From Phenylobacterium sp. RIFCSPHIGHO2_01_FULL_69_31 (GTDB lineage Bacteria > Pseudomonadota > Alphaproteobacteria > Caulobacterales > Caulobacteraceae), in NCBI RefSeq assembly GCF_001824475.1, contig NZ_MHXN01000016.1:62001-126000 (forward strand): a stretch of DNA of 64,000 nucleotides. Direction: 5' to 3'. Numbering within the stretch: position 1 is the first letter of the stretch; each line of letters begins with the position of its first letter. The position numbers and the translations under genes are program-made. A model generated the notes under the pieces. That model was not told where the DNA came from. It did no database searches and saw nothing but the letters and a program-made list of their open reading frames with translations. Shown here piece by piece: positions 24,720 through 32,542 of this stretch.

Positions 24720-25354
24720 CAGGCGTCTCCGGGCAGGGCTGCGGACCTGGGGACCGCGCGCTTGTGGGGCAGCAGGGCGACCATCTCCTCGACGGCCTCG
24801 ACGACGGTGGCCTCGGTGGCGCCCTCGCGCAGGGTGACGCCTAGGGCGAGGGTCCAGAACCGGCGGGCGGTGGTGGCGGCGTCCTCGCCCGAGGTCCAGC
24901 CGCGGCTCTCGCGGACCTGGGCGTAGGCCCGGTCGCCCTCGGCATGCAGCCGCTCGAAGGTGCGCTCGACAAGGGGGCTCAGGTCCTGCCGGCGTCGGGT
25001 CAGGGACAGCGCCTCCACGAACAGGGCAAGGCCCGGGGAGCCGATCACGGTCTCCACCAGACGTCGGTTGTAGTCCGAGCCGGTCCGGGCGCCGGCCGCG
25101 GCGGCCTCGGCCTGGCGGGCCACGTACAGAACCTCGCGGCAGGCGGCCTCGACGAAAAGGGCCTCCTTGGTGCGGAAGTAATAGGTGACCTGGCTGGGAT
25201 AGGCGCCGGCCGCGGCGGCGATCTCGGCCACCGCCACGCCGGCCAGGCCCTTGGCCTTGAAGAGCTCGACCGCCGCGTCCAGCAGCCGGGAGCGCATGCG
25301 TTTTCCCGGCTCCCGCAAGGAGCGCGCCTCGGCCAGGGATCGCACGTCCGCCAT
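24719..25354 (-). CDS. TetR family transcriptional regulator
   Basis: The 211-residue protein has an N-terminal TetR helix-turn-helix: RSRLLDAAVELFKAKGLAGV, AVAEIAAAAGAYPSQVTYYF and TKEALFVEAACREVL. The remainder is the helical ligand-binding and dimer domain. It is cotranscribed with the downstream fatty acid desaturase and probably controls it in response to an acyl-CoA-like ligand; that is inference from context. A palindrome at 25363-25377 just upstream of its start is a good operator candidate. Confidence 0.9.
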   Translation of the reverse strand: MADVRSLAEARSLREPGKRMRSRLLDAAVELFKAKGLAGVAVAEIAAAAGAYPSQVTYYFRTKEALFVEAACREVLYVARQAEAAAAGARTGSDYNRRLVETVIGSPGLALFVEALSLTRRRQDLSPLVERTFERLHAEGDRAYAQVRESRGWTSGEDAATTARRFWTLALGVTLREGATEATVVEAVEEMVALLPHKRAVPRSAALPGDA

Positions 25355-25362
25355 GGCCTTAT

Positions 25363-25377
25363 TTGTATGCCGTACAA
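25363..25377 (-). promoter_or_regulatory. Candidate TetR operator
   Basis: TTGTATGCCGTACAA is a perfect inverted repeat of 5-base arms (TTGTA/TACAA) with a 5-base spacer, beginning nine bases upstream of the TetR start codon. Its position within the promoter or 5' leader fits autorepression of the regulator-desaturase operon. Confidence 0.5.
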
Positions 25378-25534
25378 GATGTCCCGTCAACGCGGAGCAC
25401 GGATGCCGACGTTCGGCGGATGCAACCTGCGCGCTTTTGTCACCCGTCATTGGTGCATCGGTCGCACCCCACGGTAACAGGTCCGCCACAGTCGGGGCGC
25501 AAGCCTGTCTCCACGTGATTTTGTGGTGGGACCG

Positions 25535-25666
25535 ATGAGTTTGATCGAGACGATCTTGGGCAAGAAGAGCGCGCCGGGCGGCGGGCTGGCGGCGCTGTTT
25601 GGCCGCCGCAAGCCGAAGCGCCACAAGCTGCCCGCCTGGGCCGCGGAGAAGGCGAAGAAGAGCTAG
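25535..25666 (+). CDS. Small basic protein of 43 residues
   Basis: Translation from the ATG at 25535 gives MSLIETILGKKSAPGGGLAA followed by a Lys/Arg-rich segment LFGRRKPKRHKLPAW and ending AEKAKKS. GGTGGGA lies just upstream as a ribosome binding site. The stop overlaps the convergent ubiA stop by four bases, the tight packing seen for other real genes here. No family is recognised; the basic centre could bind nucleic acid or be membrane-proximal. Confidence 0.45.
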   Translation: MSLIETILGKKSAPGGGLAALFGRRKPKRHKLPAWAAEKAKKS

Positions 25667-26580
25667 AAGGACCCTGCGGCGAGGGCCGCGGCCAGGATCA
25701 GGCCGGCCCAGGCGTTGGACTTGAACAGGCGCAGCGCCAGCGCCGGATCGTCCACGCGCACCCGCCGCGCCTGCAGGCCCAGGTGGACGGCGAAGGCCAG
25801 CAGCAGGATCGGAAAGCCGGGCCCCAGGCGCCCCAGGATCCCGGCGGCGAAGGCCAGGGCGATGGCCGCCAGGTAGAACGCCGCCACGGCGCGGGGAGCC
25901 TTGTCGCCCAGGCGCCGGGCCGACGACTTCACGCCGGCCAGGGCGTCGTCCTCCAGGTCCTGGATCGCGTAGATCGTGTCGTAGCCCAGGGTCCAGGCGA
26001 CGCCCGAGGCGTACAGCAGCAGGGCCGGGACCGAGATCTCGCCGGCCGCCGCCGCATAGCCCAAGAGGGCGCCCCAATTGAACGTCAAACCCAGCCACGC
26101 CTGCGGCCACCACGTGATCCGCTTCATGAACGGGTAGGCGGCCACCAGCGCCAGGGACGCCACGCCCAGCGCGATGGCCAGCGGGGGCAGGCTGACCAGG
26201 ATCAGGAACGAGGCCAGACAGCAGCCGATCACCAAGGCCCAGGCCTGCTTGACGGTGATCTGGCCCGAGGGGATCGGCCGGCCGGCGGTGCGGGCGACCT
26301 TGGCGTCGATGTCGCGATCGACGATGTCGTTGTAGGCGCAGCCCGCCGCGCGCATCAGGGCCGCGCCCAGGAAGACCAGGATCAGGAGCCGCGGATCCGG
26401 CCACTGGCCCCGCATGGCGGCGGCCAGGGCGATCCCCTGCCAGCCCGGCAGCATCAGGAGCCAGATCCCCGCCGGCCGGTCGAACCGCCCCAGCTTCAGC
26501 CAGGGCCTCAAGGCCGCCGGCGCATGCCGGTCCACCCAGTTGGTGGGTGCAGCGTCGGGCAGGGGGCTCGTCTTGGTCAT
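25663..26580 (-). CDS. ubiA: 4-hydroxybenzoate polyprenyltransferase
   Basis: The 305-residue integral membrane enzyme attaches the polyprenyl tail to 4-hydroxybenzoate in ubiquinone synthesis. It carries the first Mg-diphosphate motif NDIVDRDID (about residue 83) and the second in YDTIYAIQDLEDD (about 200), with eight or nine predicted helices. The start is the ATG at 26580 (MTKTSPLPDAAPTNW); an upstream start at 26646 is possible but the added 22 residues are atypical. In related genomes ubiA lies near rsmE and gshA; here five genes intervene before rsmE. Confidence 0.95.
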   Translation of the reverse strand: MTKTSPLPDAAPTNWVDRHAPAALRPWLKLGRFDRPAGIWLLMLPGWQGIALAAAMRGQWPDPRLLILVFLGAALMRAAGCAYNDIVDRDIDAKVARTAGRPIPSGQITVKQAWALVIGCCLASFLILVSLPPLAIALGVASLALVAAYPFMKRITWWPQAWLGLTFNWGALLGYAAAAGEISVPALLLYASGVAWTLGYDTIYAIQDLEDDALAGVKSSARRLGDKAPRAVAAFYLAAIALAFAAGILGRLGPGFPILLLAFAVHLGLQARRVRVDDPALALRLFKSNAWAGLILAAALAAGSF

Positions 26581-26962
26581 CGCGGCGGGCTTAGCAGAGA
26601 CCGCGGTGTTGCCGAAATGCCGCTGGCGCACGGCCTCGTTAACCACCGCTTCGCCGTTCCTTGACCCTCTTCGAACGCCCGCCTAGCTTCCGGGTCTTCG
26701 AAGCTCTTGAGGGAGGTCGGTCAGAATGACAGCTGTCGCAACGATTGCCTTCCCGAAACGCTTCGGGCCGCCGCCGCACCGTTAAGTCGCCCGACCCGCT
26801 TCCCGTCACGGCTCGCGCCGACGCGAAGCGATACCGCGCGCCCGTGGCCCTCCGAGCCTTTCCGCTCGCAAGCCCCGCCAATACCCATTCCCTGACCGCG
26901 CCGGACCTGCGCGCGCTCCCGTGAGGAGTCCCGGTCCCGGCGCCTGCTTTCGAGACCTCGCC
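26581..26962. other. Intergenic region without a convincing gene
   Basis: The 382 bases between the divergent ubiA and ABC exporter genes contain only short Arg/Pro-rich open frames. A perfect small hairpin CCCGAAACGCTTCGGG is seen at about 26753-26768. The region presumably holds both promoters; I can define neither. Confidence 0.4.
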
Positions 26963-28753
26963 ATGACCGAGCACTACGAAGACGACGAAGAGATCAAGAC
27001 GAAGAGAGTCCTGTCGAACCGGCAGGTCCTCGCCTTCATCGGCGGCTTCTGGCTGCGGCGGCCCGCGTTGTTCTGGGCGGCCGTGGGCCTGATGCTCATC
27101 GCCATCATCTTCGACCTGATGCTGCCGTGGGCCGCGGGCCGGTTGGTGGACGTCGTGGCCGCGACGCCGCGCGAGCCGCCGGCCGCTTGGAGCGCCTGGG
27201 CCATTTTCGTGGGGGTCTACCTGGCCTTCTCCCTGGTGCGGAACCTCGCCTTCCGGTTCTGGAACCCCATGGCCGCGCACAACATGAAGGAGATGACCGA
27301 CGAGGGCTTCCAGCGGGTGCAGGCCTTCTCGGCCGACTGGCACGCCGACCACTTCGCGGGCTCGACCGTGCGCAAGCTGTCGCGGGCCATGTGGGGCTAC
27401 GACATGGTCTCGGATGCGGTGGTGCTGTGGCTGGGGCCTGCGCTTGTGGTCCTGCTGGGCCTCTCGGCGACCATGGTCGTGCGCTGGCCCATGGTCGGGC
27501 TGTTCTCCATCGCCGTGGTGGTGATCTACATCGCCTCGAACCTGCTGCTGACCGTCAAGTACGTGCGGCCTGCGAACCTGAAGTCGGTGGCGCTGGACAC
27601 GCGGATCGGCGGAGCCTTGGCGGATTCCATCTCGGCCAACCCGACGGTGAAGGCGTTCGGCGCCGAGCCGCGGGAGGAGGCGCGGATCGGCGACATCACC
27701 AGCACCTGGCGCAAGGCGACCCTGATCACCTGGACCCGGTTCATCGACGTCTGGCTGATCCAGAACATGATCCTGGTCGTGCTGCAGGCGGGGCTGTCGG
27801 GCCTTCTGATCCGCCTGTGGGCGCGTGGCGAGGCGAGCGCGGGCGACGTGGCCTTTGCGGTGACCTCGTTCCTGCTGATGAGCGGCTATCTGCGCAACAT
27901 CGGCGAGAACATCCGCATGATGCAGAAGGGCCTGGACGACGTGGAGGACGTGGCCGCCTTCGCGGTCGCCGACCTGCAGGTGCCGGACGCCGCCGCCGCG
28001 CCGCCGTTCCGCGGCGAGCTGGGCGAGATCGCCTTCGACCGGGTGACCTTCCGCTACAAGTCGGCGGAGGAGCCGCTCTACCGCGACTTCACCCTGATCA
28101 TCGCGCCCGGCGAGCGGGTGGCGCTGGTCGGTCCGACGGGCTCGGGCAAGTCGACCTTCGTGAAGCTGCTGCAGCGGCTCTACGACGTGAACGGCGGGCG
28201 GATCCTGATCGACGGCCAGGACATCTCGAAGGTGACGCAAGGGTCGCTGCGGCGGGCGATCGCCGTGGTGCCCCAGGATCCGGCCCTGTTCCACCGGACG
28301 ATCGCCGAGAACATCGCCTACGCCCGGCCCGAGGCGACGCTGGAGGAGATCGCGCTGGCGGCCAAGCGGGCGCGGGCGGACGACTTCATCCGCCGGCTGC
28401 CCAAGGGCTACGACACCCTGGTCGGCGAGCGCGGCGTGAAGCTGTCGGGCGGCGAGCGGCAGCGGGTGGCTATCGCCCGCGCCTTCCTGGCCGATGCGCC
28501 GATCCTGGTGCTGGACGAGGCGACCTCGTCGCTGGACGTGGAGACCGAGCGCCAGGTGCAGGCGGCGACCGAGGAGCTGATGGCCGGCCGCACGACCATC
28601 GTCATCGCCCACCGGCTGTCCACCATCCGCGGCGCCGACCGGATCCTGGTGTTCGACCAGGGCCGCATCGTCGAGGAAGGCCGGCATGCGGAGCTGGTGC
28701 AGAAGGGCGGGGCCTATGCCCGGCTGCATGCGGTGACGGAAGGGGTGGCGTAG
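26963..28753 (+). CDS. ABC transporter, fused permease and ATPase (exporter type)
   Basis: The 596-residue half-transporter starts at the ATG at 26963 (MTEHYEDDEEIKTKRV). Residues about 30-330 form the six-helix ABC exporter membrane domain. The ATPase domain has Walker A GPTGSGKST (about 390), signature LSGGERQRVAIARAF (about 495) and Walker B ILVLDEATSSLD (about 513) with the H-loop IAHRLSTI. It would work as a homodimer in the inner membrane; the family includes lipid, peptide and metal-stress (Atm1-like) exporters, and the substrate is not evident. It is followed by a palindromic repeat and a DUF559 gene. Confidence 0.92.
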   Translation: MTEHYEDDEEIKTKRVLSNRQVLAFIGGFWLRRPALFWAAVGLMLIAIIFDLMLPWAAGRLVDVVAATPREPPAAWSAWAIFVGVYLAFSLVRNLAFRFWNPMAAHNMKEMTDEGFQRVQAFSADWHADHFAGSTVRKLSRAMWGYDMVSDAVVLWLGPALVVLLGLSATMVVRWPMVGLFSIAVVVIYIASNLLLTVKYVRPANLKSVALDTRIGGALADSISANPTVKAFGAEPREEARIGDITSTWRKATLITWTRFIDVWLIQNMILVVLQAGLSGLLIRLWARGEASAGDVAFAVTSFLLMSGYLRNIGENIRMMQKGLDDVEDVAAFAVADLQVPDAAAAPPFRGELGEIAFDRVTFRYKSAEEPLYRDFTLIIAPGERVALVGPTGSGKSTFVKLLQRLYDVNGGRILIDGQDISKVTQGSLRRAIAVVPQDPALFHRTIAENIAYARPEATLEEIALAAKRARADDFIRRLPKGYDTLVGERGVKLSGGERQRVAIARAFLADAPILVLDEATSSLDVETERQVQAATEELMAGRTTIVIAHRLSTIRGADRILVFDQGRIVEEGRHAELVQKGGAYARLHAVTEGVA

Positions 28754-28763
28754 GGCTTTTGCG

Positions 28764-28913
28764 CCCCTCGCGCCCCCTCCGTCACGCGGCTGCGCCGCGC
28801 GCCACCTCCCCCGCCCTGCGGGGGAGGAGCGAGCAAGTTCGCGCTAGCTCCTCACCCGTGAAACGGGGGAGGTGGCTGGCGGCGCAGCCGTCAGACGGAG
28901 GGGGCGCGAGGGG
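28764..28913. repeat. Palindromic REP-like element left of second DUF559 gene
   Basis: Perfect 20-base outer arms (28764-28783 and 28894-28913, CCCCTCGCGCCCCCTCCGTC and its complement) enclose further inverted matches, including CCACCTCCCCC paired with GGGGGAGGTGG. The element starts ten bases after the ABC exporter stop, and the last eight codons of the DUF559 gene are inside it. Confidence 0.85.
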
Positions 28914-29274
28914 GCTCTCCCAGCCGCTCGCGCGCCATCTCCCACATCCATTCGACGACCGCTTCGGGATCGTCGAGCACGGTGGACGCCGGGATACGCA
29001 CCACTTGGATCCCGGCCGCTGCGAGGAATGCGTCGCGCCGGTCATCGCGGGGCGGGCGATCCCCGAAACCGTGGCCTTGGCCGTCGATCTCGACGCAGAG
29101 CCGCGCGGGGGCGCAGTAGAAGTCGAGGACGTACGGCCGGATGGGATGCTGACGCCGGAACACTGGCCGGCCCGGCTCCCGGCGCCGGATGCGCACCCAG
29201 ATCAGCTTTTCCGGCAAGCTGAGCTCGCCGCGGAGCTTCCTGGCGAAGGCGTGGGTTGGGGTGGGGGATCTCAT
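28891..29274 (-). CDS. DUF559 family, Vsr/PD-(D/E)XK-like endonuclease
   Basis: The 127-residue protein from the ATG at 29274 (MRSPTPTHAFARKLRGELS) carries the DUF559 pattern: SLPEKLIWVRIRRREPGRP, FRRQHPIRPYVLDF and the catalytic-type RLCVEIDGQGH, ending in VVRIPASTVLDDPEAVVEWM. A start at 29328 would run into the flanking repeat. The C-terminal residues PPRAPSV are encoded by the repeat at 28764-28913. It is only distantly similar to the DUF559 protein at 9377-9766, yet shares the bracketed-by-repeats context. Confidence 0.82.
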   Translation of the reverse strand: MRSPTPTHAFARKLRGELSLPEKLIWVRIRRREPGRPVFRRQHPIRPYVLDFYCAPARLCVEIDGQGHGFGDRPPRDDRRDAFLAAAGIQVVRIPASTVLDDPEAVVEWMWEMARERLGEPPRAPSV

Positions 29275-29292
29275 GGCTCCAGCGGCGGCCTT

Positions 29293-29430
29293 GCGCCCCC
29301 TCCGTCTCGCCGCTTCGCGCCGATCCACCTCCCCCGCTTTGCGGGGGAGGAGCTAGCGCCACCCTCTCCGCTCCTCCTCCGCAAAGCGGGGGAGGTGGCG
29401 CGCGGCGTAGCCGCGTGACGGAGGGGGCGC
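29293..29430. repeat. Palindromic REP-like element right of second DUF559 gene
   Basis: Perfect 14-base outer arms GCGCCCCCTCCGTC (29293-29306) and its complement (29417-29430) enclose a strong CACCTCCCCCGC / GCGGGGGAGGTG pairing. It shares the outer arm sequence and the internal GCGGGGGAGGAGC block with the element at 28764-28913. It ends ten bases from the YcaQ-like stop codon. Confidence 0.85.
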
Positions 29431-29439
29431 GACTCGGCG

Positions 29440-30639
29440 TCACAGAACATCACGGAGCGCCCCGGCCAGATCGCCTTTCGGCTCCACGCGGACGCTCTCC
29501 AGGCCGAGCCAGGCGGCCATGCGGCGGAGTTCGGCGGCCAGGTTCGCGGGGGTGTCGCCGCTGGCCCAGGGTTCGGCGTGGCTGGCCTGGACGATCAGGA
29601 CGCCAGCCTTGCGGTCGGCCTTGAGGTCGACGCGGGCGGTGATCGCATCGCCCTCCAGGAAGGGCAGGACATAGTAGCCGTGGGTGCGCTTCTCGGCCGG
29701 GGTGTAGATCTCGAGCCGGATGCGCACGCCGAACATCCGCTCGGTCCGCTCGCGGAACCAGATCAGGTTGTCGAACGGCGAGAGCAGGGCCTGGGCGGCG
29801 ATCTTCCGCGGGCGCCGGGCGGCGGGGTCCAGGTAGGCCGGCTCGCGCCAGCCCTTGACCGTCACCGGGGTCAGATCGCCGGCCTCGACCAGTTCGCCCA
29901 CCCGGGCGCGGGTCTCGGCGACGCCCATGCGGAAGTAGTCGCGAAGGTCGCGTTCGGTGGCGACGCCCATGGCGCGGGCGGCGATGGCGACGAGCTGGCG
30001 CTGGGCCTCGTCGCGGGGCGGGGTGGGCGCGGCGTGGACGGCGGCGGGCAGAACCTTGTGCGGCAGGCCATAGACTCGCTCGAACGTCCCGCGCCGGGTG
30101 GCGGTGGTCAGCTCGCCCGCCCAGAACAGGCTTTCGACGGCGCGCTTGGCCTCGCTCCAGCCCCACCAGCCGCCCTCGCCCTTGTGGCCCATCTCCAGCT
30201 CGGAGGCCGAGAGCGGACCGCGCGCGGCGATCTCTTCCAGCACGCGGTCCAGGAACGCCCGCCGTTCGCGCATGAAACGGGCGATGCCCTTCCAGGTGCC
30301 GACACCCTCGCGCGCGTCCTCCATGCGCCAGCGCAGCAGGGGCTGGGTCGAGAGGGGCAGAAGGGAGGCCTCGTGCGCCCAGTACTCAAAGAGCGGCCGT
30401 TTCCGCGCCCAGGCGAGCTCTTCGAGCAGCTCCCGCGGATAGGCGCCCAGGCGGGAGAAGGCCGGCAGGTAGTGGGTGCGTGAGACGACGTTAACCGAGT
30501 CGATTTGCACGACGCCCAGCCGCTCAATGAGCTTGGTGAGCTGGCGGCGTCCCACGGGCGCGTCGCGCGGGCCGCCGAACCCCTGCGCCGCCAGGGCGAT
30601 GCGGCGGGCCTCTCCGGCCGTGAGTGTGTCGCGGATCAT
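29440..30639 (-). CDS. Winged-helix DNA glycosylase, YcaQ family
   Basis: The 399-residue protein matches the HTH_42/YcaQ family of bacterial glycosylases that unhook DNA interstrand crosslinks. The catalytic QXD motif is present as VVQIDSVNVV (Gln 45, Asp 47). Winged-helix modules follow, with GPLSASELEMGHKGEG and ATERDLRDYFRMGVAETRARV, and the C-terminal beta domain includes LLSPFDNLIWFRERTERMFG. It should remove alkylated or crosslinked bases. A second alkylation repair glycosylase (Mpg) is at 59439-60041. Confidence 0.88.
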   Translation of the reverse strand: MIRDTLTAGEARRIALAAQGFGGPRDAPVGRRQLTKLIERLGVVQIDSVNVVSRTHYLPAFSRLGAYPRELLEELAWARKRPLFEYWAHEASLLPLSTQPLLRWRMEDAREGVGTWKGIARFMRERRAFLDRVLEEIAARGPLSASELEMGHKGEGGWWGWSEAKRAVESLFWAGELTTATRRGTFERVYGLPHKVLPAAVHAAPTPPRDEAQRQLVAIAARAMGVATERDLRDYFRMGVAETRARVGELVEAGDLTPVTVKGWREPAYLDPAARRPRKIAAQALLSPFDNLIWFRERTERMFGVRIRLEIYTPAEKRTHGYYVLPFLEGDAITARVDLKADRKAGVLIVQASHAEPWASGDTPANLAAELRRMAAWLGLESVRVEPKGDLAGALRDVL

Positions 30640-30790
30640 GGACGCCCCCTCGAGTCGCCGAGGAGCCTAGCGACGGAACGAACGACGAACAATCGTGGTG
30701 AATCTGTGGTTAACGCGGAAGGCCCCGCTCTCGGAGGTTGCGAGAACGGAGCCGGAAAGTTCTACCGAGGCTTGTGACGGATCGTCGCGG

Positions 30791-31549
30791 TCAGTGCTCG
30801 AGCCGCCCGTCGGTGACCGCGGCGACCTCGAACGGGTACACGACCTTGGGATTCGGGGGCGCGACGTCCCGGGCCACGTCGGGCGGCGCCAGCTCCTTCA
30901 GCAGGTGGCGGATGATGTTGGTGCGGGCGGCCTGCTTGCGGTCGGTGTGGACGATGGTCCAGGGCGCCTCCAGGCAATGGGTGCGGGTCAGCATCTCGTC
31001 CCGGGCCTTGGAGTATTCGTCCCACTTCTCCTGGGCGACGGCGTCCAGGGGGCTGATCTTCAGGGCCTTCAGCGGATCGGTGCGGCGGGCCTTGAGGCGG
31101 GCGGCCTGCTCGTCGCGCGAGATGTCCAGCCACAGCTTCACGATCTGGATGCCGCTGTCGACCAGCATGCGCTCGAAGACGTTCACGTCGCGCAGGAAGA
31201 CCTCCTGCTCCTCGGGCGTGGCGTAGTTCATCACCCGCTCGACGCCGGCGCGGTTGTACCAGGAGCGGTTCAGGATCACGAGTTCGCCCGCCGCCGGCAG
31301 ATGCGGCACGTAGCGCTGGAAATACCACTGGCTGCGCTCGCGGTCGGTGGGCTTGGGCAGGGCGACGACCCGGGTGTTCCGAACCGAGAGATGCTCGGTG
31401 ATCCGCTTGATTGCGCCGTCCTTGCCGGCCGTGTCGCGGCCCTCGAAGATCACGAGGTCGCGTTCGCCCATATCCATCGCGCGCTGCTGGAACCGCACCA
31501 GCGCCACCTGCAGGGCTTCGAGCTCTTTTTCGTCGTCGGACTTGGCCAT
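30791..31549 (-). CDS. ppk2: Polyphosphate kinase 2 family protein
   Basis: The 252-residue protein has the PPK2 nucleotide fold: Walker A GRDTAGKDG (37-45), Walker B-like LVILNRSWYNRAG (about 90-102) and lid residues in KARRTDPLKALKISPLD. PPK2 class I enzymes transfer phosphate between polyphosphate and nucleoside diphosphates, usually running toward GTP or ATP synthesis. Start is the ATG at 31549; the longer frame to 32044 runs antisense through rsmE. It diverges from rsmE across a palindrome. Confidence 0.9.
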   Translation of the reverse strand: MAKSDDEKELEALQVALVRFQQRAMDMGERDLVIFEGRDTAGKDGAIKRITEHLSVRNTRVVALPKPTDRERSQWYFQRYVPHLPAAGELVILNRSWYNRAGVERVMNYATPEEQEVFLRDVNVFERMLVDSGIQIVKLWLDISRDEQAARLKARRTDPLKALKISPLDAVAQEKWDEYSKARDEMLTRTHCLEAPWTIVHTDRKQAARTNIIRHLLKELAPPDVARDVAPPNPKVVYPFEVAAVTDGRLEH

Positions 31550-31636
31550 GGCGGGATAATGCGCGGAATTGGGAGAGGGTGTCAGGCGAAAGTGGACGCC
31601 GGTTTCGGCGAGGACACCCTCTTCAAGAACGAGGTC

Positions 31637-31684
31637 GAGCCTTTTCATCCCGCTCAGGCGATTTCGCCTGAACGGGAAAGGCTC
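31637..31684. repeat. Palindrome between divergent ppk2 and rsmE
   Basis: Outer arms GAGCCTTTTC and GAAAAGGCTC-like sequence (31675-31684, GGGAAAGGCTC) and a perfect inner stem CAGGCG-ATTT-CGCCTG (31655-31670) form a long hairpin. It ends 12 bases before the rsmE start codon, so it would lie in the rsmE leader. Confidence 0.65.
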
Positions 31685-31696
31685 TAGGGGGAGCCA

Positions 31697-32410
31697 ATGA
31701 TCCGCCTGTTCGTGCCGCACGATCTCGCCCCCGGCGCCTCGCTCGACCTGGACGAGGGCCAGAGTCGCTACCTGGCCGCGGTCATGCGCCAGGCGATGGG
31801 CGACGAGGTGGCGGTGTTCAACGGCCGCGACGGCGAGTGGCGGGCGACGCTGGCCAAGGTCGGCAAGAAGGCCGTCACCCTGACGGCCCTGTCCCGGACG
31901 CGGCCGCAGGAGACGGGCCCCGACCTTGACCTCGTAGTCGCCCTGGTGAAGCGGACCCGCCTGGAGACCATCGTGGAGAAGGCGGCGGAGTTGGGCGCCC
32001 GCCGGGTGCTGCCCGTGGTGACCGAGCGGACCAACGCCGACCACACCCGGGTCGAGCGCCTGCAGTCCATCGCGGTGGAGGCCTCCGAACAGACCGGGCG
32101 GCTGGACGTGCCGCAGGTGCTGGAGCCGGAGAAGCTGGACCGCCTGCTGGCGCGCTGGGACGTCGGCCGCCAGCTCCTGTTCTGCGACGAGGCGGGCGAT
32201 GCGCCGCCGGTCCTGGCGGCGGTGAAGGCGGGCGGGCCGTGGGCGATCCTGATCGGGCCGGAGGGCGGGTTCTCAGCCCGTGAGCGGACGCAGCTGCGGG
32301 CGCTGCCCTACGCCGTGCCGGCCGGGCTGGGCCCGCGGATCCTGCGCGCGGACACCGCCGCGATCAGCGCGCTTACCCTCTGGCAGGCGGCGGCCGGCGA
32401 CTGGCGCTGA
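31697..32410 (+). CDS. rsmE: 16S rRNA (uracil1498-N3)-methyltransferase
   Basis: The 237-residue SPOUT-class enzyme methylates N3 of U1498 in the decoding centre of 16S rRNA. It has an N-terminal PUA-like domain (about residues 1-70) and a C-terminal knotted domain with PWAILIGPEGGFSARE and GLGPRILRADTAAISAL, which form the SAM-binding deep trefoil knot. GGGGGAG lies just before the ATG. It is followed by gshA after 132 bases, an order common in alphaproteobacteria. Confidence 0.94.
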   Translation: MIRLFVPHDLAPGASLDLDEGQSRYLAAVMRQAMGDEVAVFNGRDGEWRATLAKVGKKAVTLTALSRTRPQETGPDLDLVVALVKRTRLETIVEKAAELGARRVLPVVTERTNADHTRVERLQSIAVEASEQTGRLDVPQVLEPEKLDRLLARWDVGRQLLFCDEAGDAPPVLAAVKAGGPWAILIGPEGGFSARERTQLRALPYAVPAGLGPRILRADTAAISALTLWQAAAGDWR

Positions 32411-32542
32411 GGGGCGCCATGGCAGAAAACCTAAACCGGCCTTGAGCTTGGCAGAATTGCGCCCACCTATCCTGACGGCGTAAAGACGCGACTGCGCGGG
32501 ACCCTCACCCGGCGTGACGGCGTTCTGGCCGGGGAGGAATGT

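Noticed and set aside
26707-26895. 62-codon frame in the ubiA/ABC intergenic region
   Set aside because: Pro/Arg/Ser composition without motif or ribosome site.
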